Shown: positions 22,778 through 33,249, counted from the stretch's first letter. The stretch is 64,000 bases of DNA from Branchipolynoe longqiensis (GCA_030323885.1 CM059187.1:83164027-83228026), one strand, 5' to 3'. Made by a program: numbers and translations. The notes: generated from the sequence alone by a model not told the origin.

Positions 22778-23438
22778 TTAGATGCCGATTTAGCTAGATC
22801 CCCAAATAGTTTAAATGTGAATCTCGGCTAAAAGAACCACCAACAAACCATTGACTTTTACTGGATTTGGGCCACATTGATACCCCTTTGATCACATTGA
22901 CCATATCAATACACATTCCAAGTGATATCACTATAGAGAATATGATATTGGCACTAATTAAGCATTTGCCTATTGGTGATATGATCTATGCTAATACCGA
23001 CCCACCCAGGGGGGAGGCTAAGGACTAACACGTGTATATAATATATACGTAAACAATACCCATACTCATAGGTGGAAAATGAAATCATCAAAATCCAGGA
23101 AACGGAAATAGCCCTATGCCTGGTGGCCGCCATTTGTATACTCGTGTTGAATCACATAATAATAAATAAATAATTCTCCGAGCATTTATATGTATATGTA
23201 TATGTTAATAGACTAGTTTGTAATTGCAACTTTCATGGCTTACGTCAAATTGTTCTGTATTTCTATTAATTTAGTTTTGCACTGCGTGTAGTGCCAAACT
23301 CCATAGACTGCAAACTCAATGGCCACGGTCATTCGTTTGGCTCTCGATACCGTTTTCAAAGCGCAGTCTATAGAGAGTTTCGTAATTCCGACTAATGTGG
23401 GCGGGTCGGTCATAAGCATTGCTTATTCCTATTAAGTT
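22778..23438. other. unassigned stretch
   Basis: No gene was recognised. GATCACATTGACC and ATATGATCTATGC blocks are unique here. CAAACTCAATGG / CGTTTTCAAAGC near 23310-23360 faintly echo MITE-7. Confidence 0.4.
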
Positions 23439-23439
23439 T

Positions 23440-24345
23440 AGTAGTTTCTGCACTGACCTCTCAGGCAAGGAGCCACATTGACAGGTAGGTATGGACAGGA
23501 TTAGGAAGATTGCATCAAGGAACATAGCTAGTTTAATGCTGTGCATGCTAGTCCCAGAATGACAAGAAGTGTGGGTTGAAATGAACATCTGCTGGAGGTG
23601 CAATATTTCCCATTTTCATCATTTCCATGACAATGGTTGTATTCAGCTGGATCATGTACAAGCTACATGCTATATGGATGTTGAACCGGCCATGTGTATT
23701 TATATATGTACGTGTGTTGCCTGAATGTAACATATACCTTGTAAGTGTAAGCACTAAATGACCTATGGATGTAAACAAACGACTTACAATTCCAAGGCGA
23801 AGAACGTAGTACTTCGCACTGACCTCTCACTCTCAAGCAAGGAGTCACATAGAGAGAGCTCGGATAGGGTGGTTGCATCAAGAAGCCTGGGTAGTTTAAT
23901 GGTTTGCATAAAATCCTCAGAATGGCAAGACTTTTTGTTTTTTGTTGTTGTTTTACATCCTAGCAACATCTATGGTCATATCAGGACGGGTACCGACTTG
24001 TGACAGTGCGCGCTCATGGCGTCTTTATAGTGCTGCCCCACTGGAAGACCAGGCCTCCAGCACCATGAACAGATATCCCACTCAGTCACATTATCCTGAC
24101 ACTGAGCCAACCAGTCATTGCCCTATCCTAATAATGCCGAGCGCCAGGCTAGGAAGCGACAAGAATACATTTTTAAGTCATTGGTTTGACTCGACCAGGA
24201 TTCGAACCCACACACCCATTGGTTCGGATCCCGATCTCCCAAAACAGGAGTCGGACGCTCTGGTAAGAATGGCAAGAAATCCGGGTTAAAAAAGGTGCAA
24301 TATTTGTTATTTTCATCACCCCCCTCCCCCACGACATGGGTGCTC
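23440..24345 (+). mobile_element. two decayed SINE-B copies, the second split by a SINE-A
   Basis: Copy 1 (23448-23765) keeps CTGCACTGACCTCTCAGGC, GGTGCAATATTTCCC and TGTAAGCACTAAATGACC. Copy 2 (23813-23930, resuming 24266-24345) keeps the leader and, after the SINE-A, GGTGCAATATTTGTTATTTTC. The flanking duplication AGAATGGCAAGA (23919-23930 and 24266-24277) proves the nesting. Confidence 0.82.
23931..24265 (-). mobile_element. SINE-A copy with 12-bp target duplication
   Basis: This 335-bp copy in minus orientation is inserted in a SINE-B with AGAATGGCAAGA on both sides. It gives exact ends for the family: tail TTGTTGTTGTTTTACATCC at the left, tRNA-like head region (GAGCGTCCGACTCCTG on the minus strand) at the right. 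Its B-box region reads GGATTCGAACCC on the + strand. Confidence 0.9.
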
Positions 24346-24626
24346 CGTCTTCTTGCCACTGCCAATCTAATATAATAATGTCAGGCTAGCTCTAAAGCTA
24401 TTAAGATATAATGATCATTTTGTCTTTGTAATTTGCTATTCCCAGATTGATGATGCTGAAGTTTCACTTCCTACTAAGCATCTTTTATCTTGTTATGGGG
24501 GGATTGATGGGGTAACGACTTGTGACAGGATATTATTTTCCTCATGAGAACACATTTGTCAGCACTGAGGCACTCGTCTTCCAACTGTAGATATTTACAC
24601 AATTCATTTTAATGATGAATAAACTT

Positions 24627-24866
24627 GATGCGCGAAAAGGAAGAAAGGAAGGCGGGGGTGGGAAAAAAGGCGTTTTATTAACGCCTCAACAGGGCATACA
24701 GAGGAACAGATATACAGGCAAGGAACAAGGAAGGGCTCATGAGGAGCAAGGAAACAGGCTCGAGAGGAGCAATACAGTGATGGGCCCATGAGGAGCAGAG
24801 ATAAGCAGGAGGGGCTCATGAGGAGCAAAGTCAGAGTTCAGGTAGAGGGGGTGCCGAGGAGCCCTC
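24627..24866 (-). repeat. NGA-2 repeat B2
   Basis: This 240-nt unit starts GATGCGCGAAAAGGAAG on the + strand and repeats nearly perfectly at 25225-25464. On the minus strand it carries AATAAAACGCC, a polyadenylation signal, near the element 3' end. The two B copies are nearly identical, so little time has passed since their last homogenisation. Confidence 0.85.
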
Positions 24867-24916
24867 TGCCGCAGAGGGAACAGGGTAGAGGAGGGAGAGT
24901 TGGGTGGGTGGGTGGA

Positions 24917-25224
24917 GGAAAAGAGAGGTGAGGTCTGGAAGGCGGCAGGAGGGCGAGTGCCTGAGGGAGGCCGGCGGGCGGCCTTATAAGGGAGGGAAGG
25001 GGCGCGGGCGACAGCAGGTGAGGTGTGAAAGCTGCCGGCCCGGGGGAGGGCGAGTGAAGGTGAGGGCGCGGGCGTCGGGTGAGGCGCGAATGCTGCGCGA
25101 CAGGGGGGCGGGGGAGGAGGCGGCGCGGCGGGGTCTGGCGAGGTGTGAGCGCAGCGCGACAGCCCGGGGCGGGGGAGGGTCTCTTCCTCTCCTCGCATCA
25201 AACGTAATGCTTCGCATTACGACC
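24917..25224 (-). repeat. NGA-2 repeat A2
   Basis: This is a near copy of 27150-27463, sharing GGAAAAGAGAGGTG at one end and CGTAATGCTTCGCATTACG at the other. The terminal palindrome around TAATGCTTCGCATTA is the equivalent of the palindrome at the NGA-1 terminus. It contains TTATAAGG on the minus strand. Confidence 0.85.
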
Positions 25225-25464
25225 GATGCGCGAAAAGGAAGAAAGGAAGGCGGGGGTGGGAAAAAAGGCGTTTTATTAACGCCTCAACAGGGCATACAGA
25301 GGAACAGATATACAGGCAAGGAACAAGGAAGGGCTCATGAGGAGCAAGGAAACAGGCTCGAGAGGAGCAATACAGTGATGGGCCCATGAGGAGCAGAGAT
25401 AAGCAGGAGGGGCTCATGAGGAGCAAAGTCAGAGTTCAGGTAGAGGGGGTGCCGAGGAGCCCTC
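25225..25464 (-). repeat. NGA-2 repeat B1
   Basis: This is the second B copy, abutting A2 at 25224/25225. It diverges from B2 after GAGGAGCCCTC, where it continues into the residual recombinase C-terminus (25465 to about 25570 on the + strand, reading leftward). Confidence 0.85.
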
Positions 25465-25568
25465 CGCCAAAAATAAGGAGAGGGCTCGAGGCGCGCCCGA
25501 GGCGGGGGCGCGGGCGCCCGAGGCGGGGGCCCGGGGAGGCCGGCCTGGGTGAGGAGAAGGTCCGGGGC

Positions 25569-25952
25569 CTAGGTGGAGGGGGAGCGGGCAGCCAAAAAAG
25601 GGAGGCCCGCTCCTGAGGGCTGGGGGGAGGAGGTCCGGCGAGGGTCGAGCAGGGGGGCAGCGAACTCCTCAGGGCTGGGCGGGGTGGGGGTCGGGGTCGG
25701 GTCGGGAGGGTTCATGAAGGCGGTGTCGTGAGCGTCGGTGGCTGGGTTGTCCGGGGAGGGTCCCTCGTGAGGCTGGGCCGTGTCGCCCAAGGTGTGAGGT
25801 GCTAGGTGGTGGGCCCCGGCTTCGTCTGGGCGGCGTTTCGATTGGTGGTCGCTGGGAGGTTGTCGGTGGAGGTCGCGGGGCTGTCGGCAGTGGTGAGGGT
25901 GAGGCGCCGGGAGGGGCCCCCTGGGCCGGCCAGGGGGGGGCCGGCGGATCAA
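25569..25952 (-). pseudogene. NGA-2 pol N-terminal remnant
   Basis: A proline-rich reading frame overlaps the gag stop in a shifted frame. It contains DAHDTAFMNPPDPTPTPTPP, which resembles the NGA-1 linker DPGDTAFLCPPPDPPP, and so is the start of pol. It then runs into the internal deletion, so no RT motif follows. The frame relative to gag (overlap around TTTTGATCC) suggests that pol is reached by a frame change in the intact element; NGA-1 cannot confirm this. Confidence 0.55.
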
Positions 25953-27103
25953 AAATCCGTCGAGGCGGCCGGGGTCTGGCGCTCACGGGCTTGCTTGGTG
26001 AGGCATTCGGCCTCGCAGTGCCTGGTCAGTAGGCGCCGTACATTGGCGCAGTAGGCGCAGATGTGCCGGCGCCTGTCTCCCACCTCGCCGTGGGCCTCCC
26101 CGATGTGGGCCCGATCGCACGAGGCGGGATCGCGGTTCCATGCGGGGCAGGGGGCCCCGTGAGTGTGCCTATCGTAGGCGGTGCGGGCGTCGGCTTGGGG
26201 CCGGGGCGGGTGTTTGCCTCGGGCCCATTCGCCTCGGGGGAAGTCCTTGCCTTGGGAGACTGGTGTTGCCGGAGGGGTGGGCGTGGTGATGGAGTCCATC
26301 CTCAGGGTGTTGAGGGCAACAGGGTCGTGCCATCCGTGGGGGAGCCTCCCGTCCGCTATCCAGGTGAAGATGGCCTCTGAGTAACGGCGGACGGTAGGCC
26401 AGGGATGCACGAGGATATCCCTCATCACGGTGAGGTGGTGGTGGCGTAGGCCCTGGAGGGAGTGCTCGGGGAAGGCTGGGTGGCCGGCGAGGGTGAGGAG
26501 GGCGAGGTTGTACTCATCGCGGGTGGCCTCCCCTCTCTTGACCGGCTTCCGCTCAGGCCCCCTCTCGATGAGGTCTGAGGGGAAAATGTATCCCGAGGGG
26601 ATGCCTAGGCGCCTGCCGGCGTGCTGCGCCTCGGCGGACGCGAGGATGTCTCGGACGGCGTCGGCCGCGGATGCTGGGGTGTAGTCCTCGGCGACGTCCT
26701 GGAGGTAGGCCGGGGGAGGCGCGGGGCCGCCTCGGGCGGCGAGGCGGTCGTAGTGCTGGTAGTGGGGGTGGGCTGCCCTGGGCAGAGTCGCTTGAGGCGG
26801 CGGCGGGGGCCGGGCCCCGGCGGCGGTCTGCGCCCGAGGTGCTGGGGCGGGCGGCGTGCTGTATCCTGCCTGCGTGTGCTCCAGCGCTCCTCGGGCTCCC
26901 GCCGACTCGAAGGCGTCCATGCGCGTAGTGAGGCGCTGGAGGGCTTGTAGGATGATGGCTGTGTCGGCGCCTGAGGTGGCCGAGGGGGAGGCCAGGGCCG
27001 GTGATGTTGAGGCGTCGCCGGGCGAGCCCGAGGCGGACCCCGGCGTGGCCCGGGCGGTGAGCCTGGTGTTCTTGCGGCCTCTTCCCTTCCCGCGTCCGGG
27101 CAT
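25949..27103 (-). CDS. NGA-2 Gag-like protein (384 aa)
   Basis: A complete ORF runs from ATG at 27103 (MPGRGKGRGRKNTRLTAR, a basic N-terminus) to TGA at 25949. Residues ~20-135 are Ala/Pro-rich with a short region that could form a helix (AIILQALQRLTTRMDAFES). Residues ~140-280 are the conserved core shared with NGA-1. The C-terminus has a Cys/His cluster (C319, C329, H333, H338, H347, C349, C352, H362, C363, C367) in the style of DIRS/Ngaro Gag zinc fingers that bind nucleic acid. Codons are almost all GC-ending. It starts 47 nt after the A1 repeat, which supports this ATG. The structural or nucleocapsid role is inferred from position and the Cys/His cluster. Confidence 0.82.
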   Translation of the reverse strand: MPGRGKGRGRKNTRLTARATPGSASGSPGDASTSPALASPSATSGADTAIILQALQRLTTRMDAFESAGARGALEHTQAGYSTPPAPAPRAQTAAGARPPPPPQATLPRAAHPHYQHYDRLAARGGPAPPPAYLQDVAEDYTPASAADAVRDILASAEAQHAGRRLGIPSGYIFPSDLIERGPERKPVKRGEATRDEYNLALLTLAGHPAFPEHSLQGLRHHHLTVMRDILVHPWPTVRRYSEAIFTWIADGRLPHGWHDPVALNTLRMDSITTPTPPATPVSQGKDFPRGEWARGKHPPRPQADARTAYDRHTHGAPCPAWNRDPASCDRAHIGEAHGEVGDRRRHICAYCANVRRLLTRHCEAECLTKQARERQTPAASTDF

Positions 27104-27149
27104 GGTGCAGGAGCCTGAGGCGGGGCAGCGGTCCGAGGTGGAGAAGTCA

Positions 27150-27463
27150 GGAAAAGAGAGGTGACGTCTGGAAGGCGGCAGGAGGGCGAGTGCCTGAGGG
27201 AGGCCGGCGGGCGGCCTTATAAGGGAGGGAAGGGGCGCGGGCGACAGCAGGTGAGGTGTGAAAGCTGCCGGCCCGGGGGAGGGCGAGTGAAGGTGAGGAG
27301 CGGGCGTCGGGTGAGGCGCGAATGCTGCGCGACAGGGGGGCGGGGGAGGAGGCGGCGCGGCGGGGTCTGGCGAGGTGTGAGCGCAGCGCGACAGCCCGGG
27401 GCCCGGGGCGGGGGAGGGTCTCTTCCTCTCCTCGCATCAAACGTAATGCTTCGCATTACGACC
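27150..27463 (-). repeat. NGA-2 repeat A1 (5' terminal)
   Basis: This is the 5' terminal repeat of the minus-strand element and pairs with A2 (24917-25224). It has TTATAAGG on the minus strand about 60 nt from its inner edge, upstream of the gag ATG, matching the promoter position in NGA-1. Confidence 0.85.
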
Positions 27464-27955
27464 AAAGCTGCATAGTGTATATAAACATCAAATTTTCAAA
27501 ACCACAGCCATTATCTAGATTTGATCCTACATATCTACCTTAGATACCTGTGCACTTAGTATGCATTTGTTGCCACATATAAGGGAATGCTGAGTCAATT
27601 TCCATGACACTGGTTGTCTTGAGCTGGATCATGTACAAGCTACACGCTATATGGATGTTGAACTGACCCTGTGTATTTACAAAGCAGTCTTTGTCACATC
27701 GCGACCGACAGCATGATGATGATGATGAGTCAATTTAAGAGCAACAGTCAAGTAATGAAAGCAGTATTTGTTGCATCATGACCGACAGCATGATGCTGAT
27801 GATGATGAGTCAAGGTAATACAATCTCTTGCTGCTGAAGCCTATGCTATCAGAGTTTTGGCATGCTTGCCAAAATCAATTTAGCACGTTTGCGCTTAAAA
27901 TACCTCCAAAGTTAGGCATTTAACATACAAGTTGCTGACTGGGCAGGGGCGGGCC
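27464..27955. mobile_element. MITE-1 copy with nested LINE-X tails and SINE-B piece
   Basis: A MITE-1 left end (AAAGCTGCATAG at 27464) runs to GAGTCAATTT near 27592-27600. It is interrupted by a SINE-B fragment (~27600-27685) and a LINE-X 3' tail (AAAGCAGTCTTTGTC to (GAT)n), after which GAGTCAATTT recurs at about 27726, as a target duplication. A second LINE-X tail ends near 27810 (GATGATGATGAGTCAAGG). The MITE then resumes (GCTGAAGCCTATGCTATCAG). Confidence 0.7.
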
Positions 27956-28100
27956 ACTTTGTTGTGTGATGCTGTGGTGGTCACAGATACGGAATAAACA
28001 TGGGAAACATGCGTTTCTGCCTTGTTGTCATTCTTACGCATGTGGTTCATAAATAGACCATGGATGAACCGGCCGTATGTGGACTATCACATTATTATTC

Positions 28101-28363
28101 ATATATGAGACTGTCTCAAAAGGTGCTAAGCAATATGGGACAACACTTTGTCCATTGTAACGATCAACATAATATCTGATTATGCATTTGCTCAGGATAA
28201 ACTGATTTGTTTTTTACATGGTGTTTCATAATCGCAATAGAATACATATTGGTTTGAAGGAAATGTCCTTGTGTTTTCAGTGTAACCGTTTCTGTGCTGT
28301 TTTGTGTCAATCATTACAATGGACAAACAACTAAAGGTTATCACCTTTTGAGACAGGCTTATA
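28101..28363. mobile_element. MITE-4 copy
   Basis: Ends ATGAGACTGTCTCAAAAGGTG and CACCTTTTGAGACAGGCTTAT. Interior blocks TTGTCCATTGTAACGATC and ATTACAATGGACAAAC are also inverted. The same element lies inverted at 33250-33517. Length ~263 bp. Confidence 0.8.
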
Positions 28364-28518
28364 GTTATATATATGCATATAGGTACGGTACATGAAGTAG
28401 CATTTGGTAGGCGTCCTGAGGCTTGGAAAAATACATAGGTTTGGCTAAGATGTGACATGTTGTACAGGTGGCGCTGCCATGCATTGTAATTTGTGTCACC
28501 CCACGCTGGCACATCCAT

Positions 28519-28850
28519 AATTGGTTGGTTAGTGGTTGGAGTTTACGTCTTGGCAACATCTGGGGTCATATCAGGACGGGTACCGACTTGTGACAGTGCA
28601 CAATCATGGGGGCTATATAGTGCCGCCCCACTGGGAGAGCAACCCCCCAGCACCATGCCCTGATATCCCACTCAGTCATATTATTATTAATCTGACACTG
28701 AGCCAACCAGTCCTTGCCCTATCCTAATAATGACGGGCGCCTTGCTAGGAAGTGACAAGTATCAAATGTTAAGTCAGCTAGTTCGAATCCCACGATCTAC
28801 CAACACCGGAAGCTAATGCTGAAGTCATTCGGCCATCCCGTCCGGTCGTA
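28519..28850 (-). mobile_element. SINE-A copy
   Basis: Tail side TTGGTTAGTGGTTGGAGTTT at the left, body intact. The head is degraded: the anticodon region (ACCAACACCGGAAGC) and D arm are worn. Confidence 0.78.
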
Positions 28851-29147
28851 CAGCCATAATTAGCCAATGTACTTATATATACTTATGGATAATGAGCTAT
28901 GCTGCAGGACGGATGGATGTGAGAGGTAACATGTTGTGGTCTAAGTGTGCGCACACGTGTGCTGTCTGTTCGTGCTAAGTGTGGGATATGATTGTCCATT
29001 GTGTGGGTGGGTGGGTGGGGCGGGAGCAGGTTCTCTCTAGGAAGGAGTGGGGCCTTTTATAGCGAATGGTAGACAGGAAGTGTGAACACTTATTTGTCTC
29101 TCATTTTTGCTTGAGTGCAAGTAAATAAGCAACAATGGTGTTTTTGA

Positions 29148-29475
29148 TCGTTGTTTGTTGTTGTTTCGCATCCTAGCAGCATACATCGTCATATCAGGAT
29201 GAGTTCCAACTTGTGATTGTGTGCACTCATGGTGACTTTATAGCGCTGCCCCATCTAGAGATCAGGCTGCCAGCACCATGATCCGCTATCCCAGACAGTG
29301 ACATTATCCTGACACTGTGCTAACCAGTCCTTGTCTTATCCTAGTAATGCAAAGTGCCAGGCTAGTTAGTCACAAGGATCAATGTTATAAGTCATCAGTT
29401 TGACTCGGCTGCGTTTCGAACTCCCGACCTCCCACACAGTAAGGATACACTCCACCGATTCGGCCATTGCATCGG
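29148..29475 (-). mobile_element. SINE-A copy, full length
   Basis: Tail GTTGTTTGTTGTTGTTTCGC at the left, head at 29475 (CGATGCAATGGCCGAATCGG on the minus strand). The B box (CGTTTCGAACTCC) is slightly changed. Confidence 0.82.
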
Positions 29476-29478
29476 TAG

Positions 29479-29883
29479 ATAAAGGATTCACCCTGTACTC
29501 ACAGTATACAGGTGAATACCAACCCTATATAAAAGCTGTCGAAAAAGCGGGGAAATGAAATGAGAGCCTAATTTCACAATCTAATAAGCACCAATTATTC
29601 TTTTTATATGTCTTCATATTTCCCCGCTACCTTTGAGTTGAAAAATATTATAAAACATAGTTTAATCAAATTTAAAGGTGAATTCGACAGCGTTCTATGA
29701 CTGCCATCTTGTATTTTTGCATTCTCTCCCATTTGACCAACTCTGTGCTGATATAAGTATCCATTTGAAACCGGAGACAGGCATTCTACTTCCTGTTCCA
29801 TACTAAAGCTATTTTCGCCCTTATTTATGCTACATTGTCATTCACCCATGTACTACAAGTACAGGGTGAATCATTTATCTACC
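29479..29883. mobile_element. MITE-6 copy, intact ends
   Basis: Inverted ends GATAAAGGATTCACCCTGTAC and GTACAGGGTGAATCATTTATC. It is inverted relative to the 14375 copy. AAGATGGCAGTCATAG and TTCCATACTAAAGC blocks are shared. No coding. Confidence 0.75.
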
Positions 29884-30045
29884 GCATCTGGTGGTGTTTT
29901 TGATTTTGAGGCTGAATGAATACTTTTTTTTCTACTGTTGCTTTGAAATTCTATTGATGTTCTTCTATGGTATAAAGTACATTCAATATGTTAGCTCTGT
30001 CCTGTCGAAGAAAGCAGTTTAGTAATAAATGCAATCCATATGTAT

Positions 30046-30562
30046 ATACATATGGCGATTCAATTTCACTGTGGCTGTATAATTAGGCTATGGTGAAATC
30101 AATGCAGACAAAGAGAAAGGAAGAGTATAAAGTGTAAAGAAGAAGAGAGAGTCAAGCCCTCTGGTTGATTATTTATATGGTTACATGGGTTCATTGTAGA
30201 GTATCACCCCACCACCCCTTTCCCCGAATGGGACACAAACATTCTTGGCCCTACCAATAGGGATCCAGCATTCCTGGTCCCCATGGATACCAGTGGTCTG
30301 CCCACCACCACAAGCTGCATGGCCCCATGGCCACCACCAACCTTGACCTTTGAGTGTCAATGGTCATGACCAAAGGGAGTAGGCCCTGAATGCACTCACA
30401 CCCAGACCTGCCCTCACCACTATGTCTATTTACATCCCTCTCAGGCACCACCAACCCATACATATATTGATATACATAAATGTGCCTGGTCACGTACACC
30501 AATCAGTAATAGAACATTCGCATTCCCCCCTATGGCTATGCCGTATATCAGAATATTTTACA
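30046..30562 (+). mobile_element. diverged LTR-1 relative, copy 3
   Basis: It shares CTGTATAATTAGGCTATGG and GAAATCAATGCAGAC with the LTR-1 5' region (TGTGTAGGTAGGCTAATAGG), TATAAAGTG near 30127, and the terminal CAGAATATTTTACA. The 5' boundary is unclear; GTAT at 30042-30045 and 30563-30566 is a candidate duplication, but the start is then not TG. Confidence 0.5.
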
Positions 30563-31121
30563 GTATGTGACACAACTTAAAAAAAAAAAAAGTAATGTGT
30601 AAATAAAACTAAAAAGAAAAAAACGCACAATGCGTATACAAGGAAAGCTTTATTGTCACTTCAAATGTGTGTGGTCTTATTATGTAGTTTATATGCGATG
30701 ACATGGAAGACCATTCACCCAGCTAGCTGACCCAAGTGTACTGGGTCTACTCGAAGATTCACTGAAGGGGAACTATACATAAGTAGTTTGGCTTCATATC
30801 TTAGCTCCAACAACGTAAATACTAATAAGACTACCACTTTGTCAATATAACCATAAATTCGTTGCATGCATTTGCCCATACTTGAAAAACATCAACAAGG
30901 TTTAGTAAAAGGAAGCCTAGGTACTGTAATCAATGTACAACTTTGCTCATCTATACTTTACCTGGATATATATATATCTTGTGAGTAAATAGTACATACA
31001 CCAGCAGTGTAAAATGTCTGGAAGCGCTCAGAAGAGAACTATTCAGATAAATAAATTATTTAGAAAAGAAAAATAGAAAAATGCATAAATAACATAAAGT
31101 AGGTTGATTGATTGATGGCTT
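30563..31121. other. unassigned AT-rich stretch
   Basis: It contains an A12 run near 30580 and ATATATATATC near 30970. No coding, RNA or repeat assignment could be supported. Confidence 0.4.
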
Positions 31122-31487
31122 AAAGCTAAGATTCCTTCTACGCGGTATGCGGCATGCGGTATGCGAATGGGAGGATTCCTTCTACACGGTAAGCGGCAAG
31201 CGTCTCCCCACCACCACTACTACCAGATGTTTCCCCTCAGCACCCCTGGGTGTGACCGTTCCGTAATGATCAGTCGCCTCTCCTAGTCTAAAACTAATGG
31301 ACAAGTGCGACTGCCGTTTCTATTCGCATGCGGCATGCCACACCAATCGCTACAGGGACCGATCGAGTTGCCACATTCGCATTCGCATACCGCATGTAAG
31401 GGATGTAGCCCATTGACTTCAAGGCGTTTCGATTTTTTGCCGCATTCGGATTCGCATACCGCGTGTAAGGAATCTTAGCTTAATGCT
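31122..31487. mobile_element. foldback element (TAAGATTCCTTCTACGCGG ends)
   Basis: TTAAAGCTAAGATTCCTTCTA (31121) and AAGGAATCTTAGCTTAA (~31469-31485) are inverted. The arms contain CGGTATGCGGCATGCGG and CCGCATTCGGATTCGCATACC. The left subterminal block GGATTCCTTCTACACGG is duplicated. ~365 bp. Confidence 0.75.
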
Positions 31488-31708
31488 GTGTTAGCAGCAA
31501 GGGCAATAGTCCGACTCATGGTGAATAGGTGGTGGTATTTATTCTGGCAGTCTTGATAATCACAATTAAATACCTACATTGAAATATACACACAACTCTG
31601 AAAAGAGATTTCTGTGAAATATTAGAAAGAAAATGATCTCAGGTGCAATATTTAAGTGTTAGATTTGTGTCAAATATCAGGAAAATTTAGCATACAGAAG
31701 AAAGCTAA

Positions 31709-31925
31709 ATGGCCGAATGAGTTAGAGCGTCCGTCTCCCATGTTGGTAGACCGTGGGGTCGTCGGTTCGAACCCTGGTTGAGTCAAACCGATGACTTAAA
31801 AATTGATACTTGTTGCTTCCTAGCCAGGCGCTCAGCATTATTAGGACAGGGCAATGAGCAGTGGAATAAGAAAGACCAATTGTGCACGATTGAAATTTTC
31901 CCTGCTTAAACAACTAATGTACCAA
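31709..31925 (+). mobile_element. SINE-A2: SINE-A head with exchanged 3' end
   Basis: Head GGCCGAATGAGTTAGAGCGT, B box CGGTTCGAACCC, body to TTATTAGGACAGGGCA. It then continues GAGCAGTGGAATAAGAAAG, CCAATTG and TCCCTGCTTAAACAACTAATG instead of the usual body. The same exchanged end occurs at 52875-52968. Confidence 0.75.
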
Positions 31926-32348
31926 ACAAAATAAATACAGAATGTAAAATAAAAGAACTGTAAAATAGGTTAGTGTTTGACATTGATAAATAGGTTTTGA
32001 ATGCTATTTACATTAAAACATTGTTGGTGAAAAACGAGTTGGGGGTTTATTTATTAATGGCTGGCCTATGAGTTATAAGTTATGTTGTCTATAGGACAAA
32101 CCTGCTGGACCACAGGATGAGAACTAGCCTGGGTCTCCTTATCAGTTATATAGTCATGGCTGTTGGCAGTAGGTGGAAATCAATGATTGATAAGAGGATA
32201 GGGTGATGGTGTGAAAAGTGGACGTGGAATGTCTGGTATTAACTGCAGTCAACTGGAAAGTTGAGGGATCTAGTGTGAGCTGGAGACATATCGATGGTCT
32301 CCCTCACAAGAGGCAGTCACAGTCGAAGTAGAATGTCAGTTAATATTT

Positions 32349-33001
32349 GTACAGTACAACCCCATTAAACCAAGCTTGGTTAAACCAAACGATCGGTTAA
32401 TCCAACCTTTTTGTCGGCGGCCCTGCATAATACTACCTATCATTTATCATATTATCTGCGCCAAGAAGCGATAGTAATAATAATAATAATAAAACACAAT
32501 AAGGACAAGAGTCATATATGTAAATGTAATGAGTAAATAGACTCTGGCTGGCCTCTAAGACCCCAATCTTTATTTTTTTTTTAAGAAAAGAATTCAGGTA
32601 GAAGTGACCAACCGGTGTTAGGACAGGAAGCACTTGCTGACCAGCTGCCTTGCTTACCTGCCCCAACAAGCAACAGGGCTCCAAGCCGCTCTAGCTGTAC
32701 CATAGAACCTTCCAGAATCAGCACACAATAGATTCACTTTCACCGCTTATATAATATTTGCATAAAGGTAAACATTTATACATACACACAAAAAAGTTAA
32801 TCCAAAGTATCGGTTAATCCAACCAAAATTGTTGGGCCCCAAGCCACTTCCGGTATGGTTAAACCAAACTTTCATGTGGTTATAAGGTCATCTGAGACTT
32901 TTTAATATGATAAATGGTAGTATTTTGCTGGGCCGCCGAAACAAGTTTGGATTAACCAGTTGTTTGGTTTAACCGAGCTTAGTTTAACAGGGTTATACTG
33001 T
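32349..33001. mobile_element. MITE-2 copy with ~375-bp interior insertion
   Basis: Left half CAGTACAACCCCATTAAACC to CATTTATCATATTA, then unrelated DNA (32456 to about 32800, with AATAATAATAATAATAAAA), then the right half TTAATCCAAAGTATCGG to GGTTATACTGTA. Confidence 0.7.
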
Positions 33002-33079
33002 ATCTACATAAAAAAAACAATAATCGGAGTGTCCATATACATTGTATATTACATTCATAATGCACCCGCGTTTTTCCCA

Positions 33080-33226
33080 AAGCCAAGTGAAAGCCAAGTG
33101 AAAGCTCGGTTAAACCAATGATCGGTTCGTTTGTTTGTTGTTGTTTTACATCCTAGCAACATCGGTTAATCCAAACAAATTTCTAGGGTCCCTTCAAGCT
33201 TGGTTTAATGGGGTTATATTGTAATA
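33080..33226. mobile_element. short MITE-2 derivative with a 35-nt SINE-A tail inserted
   Basis: AAAGCTCGGTTAAACCAATG... and TTAATCCAAACAAATTTCTAG with end GGGGTTATATTGTA form a short MITE-2. At 33130-33163 it carries GTTTGTTTGTTGTTGTTTTAC plus ATCCTAGCAAC, the 3' end of a SINE-A (minus). ATCGGTT flanks it on both sides. Confidence 0.7.
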
Positions 33227-33249
33227 AAAATATATGTATATATATATAT

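Larger units (their letters stand above)
24627..27463 (-). mobile_element. Ngaro-like retrotransposon NGA-2, internally deleted
   Basis: On the minus strand the order is A1 (27463-27150), gag (27103-25949), a short pol N-terminus, the last part of the recombinase gene, B1 (25464-25225), A2 (25224-24917), B2 (24866-24627). Both A and B repeats are present as split direct repeats, so the ends are complete while RT, RNase H and most of the recombinase are missing. It belongs to the same family as NGA-1 by gag and recombinase C-terminal similarity, but its A and B repeats are clearly diverged from those of NGA-1. It lies immediately against a MITE-1 end at 27464. Its ends could still be mobilised in trans (inference). 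Confidence 0.88.

Noticed and set aside
24737..25201. Pro/Ala-rich frames in the NGA-2 repeats
   Set aside because: They lie in the non-coding A and B repeats and reflect GC-rich composition; the two repeat copies do not preserve the frame.
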